Shown piece after piece: positions 1-7,181 of a stretch of DNA of 13,598 nt. The notes under the pieces are model-generated. The model was not told where the DNA came from. It ran no database searches and saw only the letters and a program-made list of their open reading frames with translations. A program made the position numbers and the translations under genes. Position 1 is the first letter of the stretch. Every line of letters begins with the position of its first letter. The DNA comes from Victivallales bacterium (GTDB lineage Bacteria > Verrucomicrobiota > Lentisphaeria > Oligosphaerales > Oligosphaeraceae): positions 1 to 13,598 of the forward strand of contig JAGCSE010000136.1 of NCBI GenBank assembly GCA_017964325.1, written 5' to 3'.

Positions 1-545
1 GCAACGCCGTCGAAACTCGCACCGTTGGGATCAAAAGGCGCTTGGTAGAATTTCAGATTGCGAAAAACGGCTTTTCCGGAATGTTCGCGAAATAGCAGCC
101 AGCAATTGACGGCTTCGATTGGCTTGCCCGGCATGAAAACGACTTCCTTTTCCTCCCAGTCGTGCGTTCCGGGCGTGAACGATGACTTGACGCCCCATTC
201 GTTCGTGCCGTCCGCATAGCTGATGTCAAGATAGAGGGAGTAGTTCGATTCATCCGCTGTCGAGGCGTTTACCGCTTTGCTTTCGGCGGTGACACGGATG
301 GCAAGCGGCCGTTTTTGGTTCAAGACGACGAGTTTGCCGAGGCCACGGCGGAGCTTGGCGTCATTGCCGTTGTCGCAGACAAAGCCTTCATCCGTCGCGA
401 CATAGCCATCTTCCCACGCCTTCCATGCGATGTTCTCCAATGGCACGGATTTGAGGTCCGCTTGAGAGTTCAAGACTTGCTTGACAACCGCCGAATGGAG
501 CGACGGCAACATGAGCAGGGCGATGATTGGTAAAAAGTGTTTCAT
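1..545 (-). CDS. Secreted protein, probable carbohydrate-binding N-terminus (partial, runs off left edge)
   Basis: The reading frame stays open from an ATG at 545-543 to the window edge, so only the first 181 codons are visible. The start is preceded by an AGGAG Shine-Dalgarno (556-552) six bases upstream. The protein opens MKHFLPIIALLMLPSLHSA, a typical Sec signal peptide (charged n-region, leucine-rich core, small residues before cleavage), so it is exported. The mature part is rich in short beta-strand-like stretches (for example LAIRVTAESK, YSLYLDISYADG, AVNCWLLFREHSG) resembling a jelly-roll carbohydrate-binding module; this fold call is inference. It lies 43 bases downstream of the glycyl-radical enzyme gene on the same strand and is probably co-transcribed. 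The catalytic part, if any, lies outside the window, so no enzyme name can be given. Confidence 0.8.
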   Translation of the reverse strand, partial: MKHFLPIIALLMLPSLHSAVVKQVLNSQADLKSVPLENIAWKAWEDGYVATDEGFVCDNGNDAKLRRGLGKLVVLNQKRPLAIRVTAESKAVNASTADESNYSLYLDISYADGTNEWGVKSSFTPGTHDWEEKEVVFMPGKPIEAVNCWLLFREHSGKAVFRNLKFYQAPFDPNGASFDGV

Positions 546-588
546 GTGGAACTCCTTTGGGATTAATATCTTGAATATGATGGTACAG

Positions 589-2457
589 TCAACAGCAATG
601 TTCGGTTCGTTTGAGGATTTCCGCCTGGAGCGTGCGGCTCAGCCGTGTGTAGTATTCGCTGTAGCCGCCGATGCGCACCATGAGATTCGGATAGTCTTCA
701 GGCTTTTCGTAGGCTTTGCGAAGCGTCTCCTGATCGACGATTGTCACTTGGATCTGCATGCCTCCGCGTTTGAAGAAGCTTGTTATCAACGACTTGACGA
801 TGGCGCGCTTTTCAGGCGTCTTCAGCATTTCGACGTTTAGCCGCAGGTTGAAGATTAGCGTCCCGATGCCGTGTTTCGGCGGGATGGACAGCACGGAATT
901 GATGAGCGACGTGGGGCCTTTCGCGTCGGTGCCCTGGTAGGCTCCAGACGAATCGGCCAGCGGTGCGCCGTCGGTCGGCCGTCCCGCCGAAGCGGGAACG
1001 TATGTTCCGAAGGCCGCGTAGGTTGTCAGCAGGATGACGCTCGGCAGGCACCAGCCGTAAGTGCGCTGTGACGTAATCTCTTTGAAGACAAAGTCATAGA
1101 GCTCATGGGCGATGGCGTTGACTTCTGGATTGTCGTTGCCGAACATCCCCTTGATGCCGCGGTCAGCCGCGATTGCGTTGATGGTGTCCGTCGCCCCCGC
1201 CAGATTGATGACGGAGCCGTTGTAGCGCGCACCGCAGTCGCGGAAATCGCGGCCGTTGTCGATGCAGTCATCGACGAACAGCGTGCGGATGATGGCCGGA
1301 TTGTATTTCGCCGCGAATTCATGGTTGAGCACGACCGCTTCGCAGGCCGCCTTGACGTGGTATTTCACCGCCGCCTTGAAGGATTCGTAACTGTCTGAAT
1401 TCCTGTATATTTCCAGAAGATTCAACCCCGCGTCGATGGAGCCGACCTGCGACCGCCCTTCGAACATCGTTTCCGTGCAGCCGCCCATGGCGTAATGCTC
1501 CAGATCCTCCGGGCGGACATCCGTGAACTGCGGCAATGTCTCTTTGTAAATGGCGTCGTTGTAGAGAGATGGCGTCGGATTGTGGGCCTCCCATGAATCG
1601 AAGATCGTCTGCCATGTCTCGTCGCTTGTGTTTTCATCGATGCGGATGCCTGTATTCGGGCGGCGGATGCCGTTCTGCGCCTTGATGCAGAGCATGGTGA
1701 AATCATGGTGTTCGGGCTTGTCCGCCAGATACATGTGCCATGCGGTGTTGATGTCGGTCTGCGTCCAGAACTCCCGCAGGGCGTCATAGGCTTCCAGCTC
1801 GCCATGGTAGTATTTGCCGAGAATATTGTCAAGCCGTCCAAACGAGTCGCAACCATCGAGATACCAGATGGCTGCGACGGATACGAGAGCCTCCTGGAAC
1901 GTCTTCGCAGGATGGTTTGGAACGCGCCCGAGGAGACCCGGACAGCGGTTGAAAAAGGCGATCAAGGCGTCCATGACCTGCTTCAGCGGGCGGTAGAAGT
2001 CGTTGTCCGGCTTGGCGTCCAGCCGTTTTTTATAACCTATAAGTCCTTCTTCCAGAACGCGTTCATAGTTTGGGACGGTGTGGATCCAGCCATTGCCGCC
2101 GATGCTGTAGCGCTGCGGCACGAGCCGCATGATGCAATAGGACATTTCGTTGAAGGCGCGTTCTAGTAACGTCCTGTCAAACGGTGTCATGTCCTGTACG
2201 GCTTTGTCCAATGCCGCGCGGTTGAGCGCGAAGCCGAAATTGTATTGGTAGTTGACAATTTTATAATGGTTCATGCACCACAACGCCTGATAGCCCTGCA
2301 GGCCGCAGTAGCCTTTGAAATCGGGGGCGGGGGCGTGTTCGAAATGGCGGACGATGGCCGTCGCGGTACGCGCGTTGTACGGGGCGTTTTCGTCTTCGAA
2401 AAAGCCTGCGGCGAAATATTCGCCCAGTTCGTTGAACAATTCAGCGGTGTGGTTCAT
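589..2457 (-). CDS. Glycyl radical enzyme, pyruvate formate-lyase-like (short form)
   Basis: This is a 622-residue glycyl radical enzyme. Both family signatures are present: the cysteine loop GGCTETMFEG, with the predicted thiyl cysteine at Cys327, and the C-terminal glycyl-radical motif VRIGGYSEYY, with the predicted radical on Gly598. A third typical segment, GRPTDGAPLADSSGAYQGTD, lies at about 492-511. Such enzymes use a stable glycyl radical under anaerobic conditions for C-C, C-O or C-N bond chemistry. The substrate cannot be read from these motifs. At 622 residues it is well below the roughly 750-850 of classical PFL or diol-dehydratase-type members. A radical-SAM activating enzyme is required, but none is encoded in this window. 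The gene starts nine bases after the thioesterase stop and has no clear Shine-Dalgarno of its own, suggesting coupled translation. Not necessarily a true pyruvate formate-lyase. Confidence 0.9.
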   Translation of the reverse strand: MNHTAELFNELGEYFAAGFFEDENAPYNARTATAIVRHFEHAPAPDFKGYCGLQGYQALWCMNHYKIVNYQYNFGFALNRAALDKAVQDMTPFDRTLLERAFNEMSYCIMRLVPQRYSIGGNGWIHTVPNYERVLEEGLIGYKKRLDAKPDNDFYRPLKQVMDALIAFFNRCPGLLGRVPNHPAKTFQEALVSVAAIWYLDGCDSFGRLDNILGKYYHGELEAYDALREFWTQTDINTAWHMYLADKPEHHDFTMLCIKAQNGIRRPNTGIRIDENTSDETWQTIFDSWEAHNPTPSLYNDAIYKETLPQFTDVRPEDLEHYAMGGCTETMFEGRSQVGSIDAGLNLLEIYRNSDSYESFKAAVKYHVKAACEAVVLNHEFAAKYNPAIIRTLFVDDCIDNGRDFRDCGARYNGSVINLAGATDTINAIAADRGIKGMFGNDNPEVNAIAHELYDFVFKEITSQRTYGWCLPSVILLTTYAAFGTYVPASAGRPTDGAPLADSSGAYQGTDAKGPTSLINSVLSIPPKHGIGTLIFNLRLNVEMLKTPEKRAIVKSLITSFFKRGGMQIQVTIVDQETLRKAYEKPEDYPNLMVRIGGYSEYYTRLSRTLQAEILKRTEHCC

Positions 2458-2466
2458 GGTTATGAA

Positions 2467-2838
2467 TTATGGTTGTGTTTTCAAGGCAGGAAGCGGTGCC
2501 TTATGGCCGTTTCCATCCGTATTGCAGAACGTTACGCTTGTGTGGAACACATCGCGGCGGACGCCTGCAGGCACGCCCAGGGCGGTGACATCGACGGAAT
2601 AAGTGACGGATGTGTTGCCTGTTTTCACGCGATTGATGTCGAACGTGATGACATCGCCATTGGAAACGCTCTCCGTGAAGGAGACGGTGTCCATGGCGCG
2701 TGTGACGAAGCGTGCGTCCGGATATTCCTCCAAAGCGGCGATGTAGGCGTATTCGTCCACCCACAGCAGCATGTAGCCGCCGAACAGATGGCCGTTGTGG
2801 TTCAGATGTTCGGGACGGATTAGCGTCTTGAATTGCAT
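2467..2838 (-). CDS. Acyl-CoA thioesterase, hot-dog fold (YciA/ACOT-like)
   Basis: A 123-residue single hot-dog domain. The N-terminal motif NHNGHLFGGYMLLWVDEYA matches the N-x-x-G-x-x-F-G-G...D pattern of the 4HBT acyl-CoA hydrolase group, where the Asp and Asn/Gly region forms the active site at the dimer interface. A later AMDTVSFTESVSNGDVITF stretch fits the central strands. The family hydrolyses acyl-CoA to free acid plus CoA in the cytoplasm; the acyl chain is unknown. The start at 2838 is preferred over an in-frame Met at 2898 because AAGGAA lies just upstream (2848-2843) and the alignable domain begins at MQFKTLIRPEHLNH. It is the first gene of a probable operon with the glycyl radical enzyme, so it may release CoA from that enzyme's product or a relative of it; this link is inference. 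Confidence 0.85.
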   Translation of the reverse strand: MQFKTLIRPEHLNHNGHLFGGYMLLWVDEYAYIAALEEYPDARFVTRAMDTVSFTESVSNGDVITFDINRVKTGNTSVTYSVDVTALGVPAGVRRDVFHTSVTFCNTDGNGHKAPLPALKTQP

Positions 2839-2842
2839 AATC

Positions 2843-2848
2843 TTCCTT
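2843..2848 (-). promoter_or_regulatory. Ribosome binding site that sets the thioesterase start
   Basis: AAGGAA on the minus strand, four bases from the ATG at 2838-2836. It decides the choice of this start over the longer frame beginning at 2898. Confidence 0.6.
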
Positions 2849-2899
2849 ATTAATGCCTTTTCTGTTGAAACAGCTCCTCCCAATTCCAGTCCATACAAT

Positions 2900-2929
2900 A
2901 ATATATATTGGAAATTGAATATTTTGCAA
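2900..2929 (-). promoter_or_regulatory. Candidate promoter of the thioesterase-glycyl radical enzyme operon
   Basis: On the minus strand, TTGCAA (2929-2924) is followed after 18 bases by TATATT (2905-2900), within an AT-rich stretch about 60 bases upstream of the thioesterase start. The pattern resembles sigma-70 boxes, but AT-rich sequence produces such matches easily, so this is only a candidate. Confidence 0.3.
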
Positions 2930-2971
2930 ACAACACTTGCAATTCAAGCAAAATTAACCGTCAACAGGATG

Positions 2972-3387
2972 CTAGAGAAGAAGGACAAAAGTGCCTGCTA
3001 TAATCAACAAACCACCAGTAATGGTTTGCCATGTCAATGATTCATAGAGGATGATGACAGCTAAAACGATGGTCAATGGAACGCTTAATTTGTCCGATGA
3101 GCAACTATAGAAGCGTCTCCCAATTGCAAGGCATGAAAGTAGAAGAGCCATGACAGGTCGGTAGCGATGCCAGACAATGCGAGAAACATCCATGTCCGCC
3201 TATGAATTTGGCGAATCTGTCCAGCAGTTCCTGTTCTGAATGCAATGCCTAAAACGAACAAAAGTATGACTGTCACTCGGATAGCCGTGACAAGATTAGT
3301 GTTGATGTCTTTTACACCGAGTTTTCCCCAAAGCACCGTCAATGCGGCCAAAACAGCAGAAAGGATAGCACAATTTTTTCAGTTCAT
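2972..3387 (-). pseudogene. Broken EamA/DMT-family transporter (single-domain, about 140 aa)
   Basis: Two adjacent frames together give one small drug/metabolite-transporter-type membrane protein. Part 1 carries AALTVLWGKLGVKDINTN, a hydrophobic helix VTVILLFVLGIAF, and SWLFYFHALQLGDASIVA. Part 2 carries DKLSVPLTIVLAVIILYES and GGLLIIAGTFVLLL, the typical end of this family. The frames join if one base is restored near 3098-3101: GCTCATCGGAC would become GCTCCATCGGAC, giving DASIVAPSDKLSVPL as in intact relatives. At the 5' end, ATG AAC TGA (3387-3379) has a stop where the family commonly has Trp (MNW...). Two independent lesions make this a pseudogene unless both are sequencing errors. Intact homologues are inner-membrane exporters with about four or five helices. 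Confidence 0.8.
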
Positions 3388-3525
3388 GACTACCATGCTC
3401 CCATGGAATGACTTATGTAATTGTAAAGGCTTCAAGTTTGATTGATGATTAGAAAAACATTTCAAGCTAAAAACACATGGTATTCTTTTTCATTTGTAAA
3501 ATCACAAAGCAATCATCACTACGTC

Positions 3526-3540
3526 ATCAGTGAAACTGAT
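3526..3540. promoter_or_regulatory. Palindrome ATCAGT-GAA-ACTGAT, candidate operator
   Basis: A perfect inverted repeat with 6-base arms and a 3-base centre, just upstream of the TTGACA at 3552. The size and symmetry suit a dimeric regulator, but no cognate regulator is encoded in the window. Confidence 0.35.
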
Positions 3541-3637
3541 TAAGAATCACATTGACATTCGTCTATGGATTGATAAAGACACATCCCTTATTCCTTGCAA
3601 CAGTATGCTTTGAATGATGTTTTTTTCATCTCGCAGA

Positions 3638-3665
3638 TTGCAGTCCATGTAAGAAAGCATAATAT
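3638..3665 (+). promoter_or_regulatory. Candidate promoter of the carbohydrate operon
   Basis: TTGCAG (3638-3643), a 16-base spacer, then TAATAT (3660-3665), about 45 bases before the ATG at 3710. The -10 box lies inside the palindrome at 3655-3672, so a protein bound there would block RNA polymerase. Confidence 0.35.
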
Positions 3666-3672
3666 TATGCTT
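3655..3672. promoter_or_regulatory. 18-bp perfect palindrome, candidate operator
   Basis: AAGCATAATATTATGCTT reads identically on both strands. It lies 37 bases before the start codon of the first gene of the carbohydrate operon and overlaps the likely -10 box. Such a continuous palindrome is typical of repressor sites; it lacks the GC stem and U-tract of a terminator. Confidence 0.45.
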
Positions 3673-3709
3673 ATCCATTTTTCATAGACAAAACAAAGGA
3701 GTTGGAATC

Positions 3710-5983
3710 ATGTCGTCATATAAGTGGCTGTGTATTGGAATGTTAGGACTATGTTCGCTTCAAGCGGTCGAAGGTGCTTCTGAACGGGAGCTGTTTCCGT
3801 GGCGTGAAATCGTCCATGTGCTGAAACCTGATTCGCAAGTGTCGTTGAAGGCGTTGCTTGATATGCCGTGGCAAGACACAGGCGGACCAGAAGGCCACAC
3901 AACCATCATAACGGATGAAGCAACAGGCGAAAAAATGCTTGATTGGAAGATCAAAATCGACCATTTCAACGAATCGCAGTATCCACAGGGCTGGCCCGCC
4001 GTGGAGATGCGGCCCGATCCATGGCTGGATTTCTCAGGCAAGAAGGTCATTCGCTTCAAGATGCGGGCCATGACGGATGTAGGCTACTCACAGATTGTAC
4101 GTTTCATCCTGCGTCGTGAGTCAGGTGGACCAATCAATGTGCCGTTGCCTGCTATGACCGTCGGCAAATGGCAGCAGATGAGTGTCCGCCTCAATGATAC
4201 TATGTTCAAAGATGTAAAATTCGTCCATTTCTTTATATGTGAAGACGCCTACAAACATGGGGATGAACTGGAGTTCCAAATAAAGGATTTCGAGCTCGGT
4301 GAAGAGGAGGATAAATACCTGCCATTGACAGCAGGCAAGGCGGGTGCGACGTTGTGGCTCGGAGAACGGGCCGATTCAGACAGCCGCATCGTGCTGCTTC
4401 CCAATGGTACGAAGACGTTTCCCGCAACGTTGCGACTGGAGAACAATCTAGGCAAAACCATAAAAGCCGGAACGGAGCTTCGCTTCCACATACGCAATGT
4501 TTTCAACGGAGAGGAAACGATACTTTCCATGAAATTGGGACAAAGCATCGGCAATGGACTTTGCTTCCGCTGTCAATATCGACTGGATGTCTCAAAATTG
4601 AAAAATGGCTACTACCACGTGCTTTGTGATTTGATTTCCGACAGCGTGTCACTGTTAGAATTACGCAAAGGCAGCGACGATTTCTATTTGATGGAAAAAG
4701 ATGAAAGCATGACTCACGCCATGCTGTCGTTGCGCACAGGCATGGCTCTGTGGCTGAAGGACTTGCGGCATGATGGCTTTTTCCATTCCGCAATGAACGC
4801 CCTACCCCATTGTTACGATCCGTTCGATACGTCAAAGGAAAACTATCGAGCGTTCGTCAACGCCTTTGCCTACAATACGTTCAAACACACGGAAGGCTAT
4901 GAGGCAGGTGTCCCCGGCCTTGTAATCGCGGCGGAGGCATTCCGACGGAACGGTGAGAAGGAACGCCAACTTTTTACGGAAGGCCTGATTGACAGTGCCG
5001 TAAAGCAGATGTTGACAATGCAGGACGAATGCGGTGGAGTCATCACGATGACAAATGAACTCGTTGATGACGGCATCGGAAAAGGGCCGCGAAGCAATGC
5101 ACGTGGAAATTATGACAACAACCAGATCGGCGAATGGATGCGCGCCCTCAACTATGTGGCGTTGTATTATCGCGAAATTCCTGAAAGATCCGATTTTGTA
5201 AAGCATTTGAACGATGTTTGCCTCAAGGCGGGCAATTTCATCATCCAGTATTCACTACGCGAATCCGACGGCATCAACGGCGTGCTGCGCCATGTTGGCA
5301 TCAACATGACGCGACCAGAAGAAAAACGAATCACCGTTTATCATCAGGAGGGGCGACAATGCGACGTCTATCAGCCGCGTGCCTTGGCGGGGCTCGGCTA
5401 TACGGCCTATACGTTGCAACGTTTTGGTCTGGAAATTCCTGCCAACTGGTGGCCTATGTTCGACGCGACAGTATCGTGGATGGACAAGAAGATGAAGCCC
5501 AATGGCTGGTTTGACTGGCAATGCGAAGACATCGTGGAAGGCGGCTGTCATACATTCCTCGGCAATATCTATGCTGGGGAGGGGCTATTCGGCGTGTATC
5601 TGGCGGACCATCTTGCGAAACGCACGGAACAGGCCGAAACGGCGAAAGCGGCGGCATTGAAGGCCTATCGTTATGTGACTGACGACTGCTATATCAAGGG
5701 GAAACGCTACCAGTATCCGCTGGAGTTTTGGGTTGGACCATACGTCTATTGGCTGTTCCGCGAATGGCGCAATGCCATTGGCCCTGAGACGGCGTTTGAA
5801 GACTGGCTGTCTGTTTTGGACAAACGTTGGTCGGAAGAACGTAAATGGCGGGATTTCCAACGGATTCCAGGCTGGGACTGCGGTCGTGCGAACCATGCCG
5901 CGTTGCTGAATCTCGCCATTCTCGGTTACATCGGCATCAAGCAAATGGATGAAATCAAAAAGCCGTGGAATTTCATGGAATAA
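3710..5983 (+). CDS. Secreted multi-domain protein with probable alpha/alpha-toroid C-terminus (candidate glycosidase or lyase)
   Basis: The 757-residue protein has a good Shine-Dalgarno (AAAGGAG) nine bases from the ATG. The N-terminus (SSYKWLCIGMLGLCSLQAVEGA) is a signal peptide with likely cleavage near residue 22, so it is exported. Residues about 35-197 look like a beta-sandwich carbohydrate-binding domain (WPAVEMRPDPWLDFSGKKV, LEFQIKDFELGEE). Residues about 205-325 form a second beta-rich domain. Residues about 335-750 are helical with repeated aromatic, acidic and His segments (GVPGLVIAAEAFRRNGE, YDNNQIGEWMRALNYVALYY, WFDWQCEDIVEGGCHTFLGN). This resembles (alpha/alpha)n toroid glycosidases or polysaccharide lyases. 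I cannot name a CAZy family or assign catalytic residues. It is the first gene of an operon with two oxidoreductases, suggesting saccharide processing followed by oxidation. Confidence 0.8.
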   Translation: MSSYKWLCIGMLGLCSLQAVEGASERELFPWREIVHVLKPDSQVSLKALLDMPWQDTGGPEGHTTIITDEATGEKMLDWKIKIDHFNESQYPQGWPAVEMRPDPWLDFSGKKVIRFKMRAMTDVGYSQIVRFILRRESGGPINVPLPAMTVGKWQQMSVRLNDTMFKDVKFVHFFICEDAYKHGDELEFQIKDFELGEEEDKYLPLTAGKAGATLWLGERADSDSRIVLLPNGTKTFPATLRLENNLGKTIKAGTELRFHIRNVFNGEETILSMKLGQSIGNGLCFRCQYRLDVSKLKNGYYHVLCDLISDSVSLLELRKGSDDFYLMEKDESMTHAMLSLRTGMALWLKDLRHDGFFHSAMNALPHCYDPFDTSKENYRAFVNAFAYNTFKHTEGYEAGVPGLVIAAEAFRRNGEKERQLFTEGLIDSAVKQMLTMQDECGGVITMTNELVDDGIGKGPRSNARGNYDNNQIGEWMRALNYVALYYREIPERSDFVKHLNDVCLKAGNFIIQYSLRESDGINGVLRHVGINMTRPEEKRITVYHQEGRQCDVYQPRALAGLGYTAYTLQRFGLEIPANWWPMFDATVSWMDKKMKPNGWFDWQCEDIVEGGCHTFLGNIYAGEGLFGVYLADHLAKRTEQAETAKAAALKAYRYVTDDCYIKGKRYQYPLEFWVGPYVYWLFREWRNAIGPETAFEDWLSVLDKRWSEERKWRDFQRIPGWDCGRANHAALLNLAILGYIGIKQMDEIKKPWNFME

Positions 5984-6016
5984 CACCCATAAGGGGCCGT
6001 GTTTATGTGACCTTAT

Positions 6017-6022
6017 AAAAGG
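6017..6022 (+). promoter_or_regulatory. Ribosome binding site that sets the oxidoreductase start
   Basis: AAAAGG lies seven bases before the ATG at 6030. The same frame is open back to an ATG at 5949 inside the preceding gene, but that start has no such site and would add 27 residues unlike the family. Confidence 0.6.
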
Positions 6023-6029
6023 AAAAAAT

Positions 6030-7166
6030 ATGTTGAAAGTTTGTATCAACTACGAAACTGGTGGCGGCAGAAAGGGCGGTCATTTCACGCATTTTGCATT
6101 CACGGGGCTGCCCGGCGTAGAAATCGCCGCATTGGCAGACTCCAACCCACAGGCGGAAAAAACGTTTCATCTGACAGGTGCGAAGCGCCTCTATCCATCC
6201 TTTCTGGACATGATGGAACATGAGAAGCCAGACATTGTCATTTTGTGTTCACGGCTGCCTGGCGAGCATGTCGAGCAGATTCGCTACGCCTTGAACCATC
6301 GCTGCCATGTGCTGTGTGAAAAGCCTTTCGCTGAAACGCTTGATCAAGCAGATGAACTCGTGGAACTTTCCAACAAAACTGGATATCTTGTCCAAATGGC
6401 TCATTTGGCGAGATTTGCACCGACGTTTCGAGAAATGAAACACATGATTCAGGCAGGTGAAATCGGCAAAGTCCTGACCTGTCATCTTCGCGGCAAGGAA
6501 GACACGCGCGGCGGTGGAGAGGACATGATCGTATTGGGAACCCATGTCATGGACGCCGCATATTGGATATTCGGACAGCCTGAACAGGTCTTTTCCGACA
6601 TTCGCTGCCATGGCCATCCATTGACAGTAAATGACGTTCTCACTCCAACGGAGCCGATAGGCCCGTGCGGCGGAGATGAAATCTATTCTCTGTACCGTTT
6701 CCCGAATGGCGTGAACGGTGTGTTTGAAAGCCGCCATGTAGTTGATTCAGGGGATGTTCGGCTCGGCATGACAGTTTGCGGAACAAAAGGGATTCTGGCC
6801 ATCCGCTACACAGGCAACCGTGAATTGAGAATCTGTCGTGATTTTCCCGTACCAGAGGAGGATCATGCTGATTTCCAAATTATTACACCACCAGAAAATG
6901 CCCCGATACCCGATGCGGAACCGATTGACTATGAAGCGTGGCATATAAATCCGAACGTATATTTCCACCGCTATTTCGTGGAGAACAACCGTCGTGCCGC
7001 TTGGAACTTGCTACAAGCCATCCAAGGAAAGGAGCCACTTGTGGCGGGAATCGACTCCGCAGTCGGCTCGTTGGAGATGATAACTGGAGCCTACCAGTCG
7101 GCATTGAACCGTGCTGTGGTAGATTTCCCGTTGGCAGACCGTCATCATCCATTAGAGCGTAAATAA
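6030..7166 (+). CDS. Gfo/Idh/MocA-family oxidoreductase
   Basis: A 378-residue cytoplasmic NAD(P)-dependent oxidoreductase of the glucose-fructose oxidoreductase/inositol dehydrogenase type. The N-terminal Rossmann half has a glycine-rich turn (TGGGRKGGHF, about 10-19), then ALADSNP at the end of the second strand. The hallmark CEKPF motif sits at 96-100, with Lys98 as the expected catalytic lysine. The C-terminal half has GTHVMDAAYWIFG, with His172 and Asp175 in the usual substrate-binding positions. Family members oxidise or epimerise sugars, sugar acids and polyols; the substrate cannot be read here. Start chosen at MLKVCINYE for its Shine-Dalgarno. It lies 46 bases after the secreted protein gene and 15 before the dehydrogenase gene. 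The glycine loop is longer than the usual GxGxxG, a minor oddity seen in some subfamilies. Confidence 0.88.
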   Translation: MLKVCINYETGGGRKGGHFTHFAFTGLPGVEIAALADSNPQAEKTFHLTGAKRLYPSFLDMMEHEKPDIVILCSRLPGEHVEQIRYALNHRCHVLCEKPFAETLDQADELVELSNKTGYLVQMAHLARFAPTFREMKHMIQAGEIGKVLTCHLRGKEDTRGGGEDMIVLGTHVMDAAYWIFGQPEQVFSDIRCHGHPLTVNDVLTPTEPIGPCGGDEIYSLYRFPNGVNGVFESRHVVDSGDVRLGMTVCGTKGILAIRYTGNRELRICRDFPVPEEDHADFQIITPPENAPIPDAEPIDYEAWHINPNVYFHRYFVENNRRAAWNLLQAIQGKEPLVAGIDSAVGSLEMITGAYQSALNRAVVDFPLADRHHPLERK

Positions 7167-7181
7167 AGGAAAGCTAGATAC

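Larger units (their letters stand above)
3388..3709. other. Intergenic regulatory region between the dead transporter and the carbohydrate module
   Basis: About 320 AT-rich bases without a credible gene on either strand. It contains two perfect palindromes (3526-3540 and 3655-3672) and candidate sigma-70 boxes: a perfect TTGACA at 3552-3557 with only a weak TAAAGA 16 bases on, and TTGCAG (3638-3643) with TAATAT (3660-3665) at 16-base spacing. It probably holds the promoter and operators of the 3710-8186 operon. Confidence 0.5.

Noticed and set aside
481..840. 119-codon plus-strand frame
   Set aside because: Overlaps the starts and ends of two real minus-strand genes and translates to no recognisable protein.
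2245..2823. 192-codon plus-strand frame opposite the thioesterase and glycyl radical enzyme
   Set aside because: It is antisense to two clearly recognisable genes, with no family-like features and no sensible start context.
3379..3381. TGA read as Trp (alternative genetic code)
   Set aside because: TGA terminates several intact genes in the window (at 589, 8186, 10908 and 13155), and the same locus also has a frameshift.
3490..3515. CRP-like site around TTTGTAAAATCACAAA
   Set aside because: The half-sites do not match TGTGA-N6-TCACA in spacing or symmetry.
5949..6029. Longer start for the Gfo/Idh/MocA protein
   Set aside because: The extra 27 residues overlap the previous gene and do not look like the family; AAAAGG before 6030 supports the shorter form.
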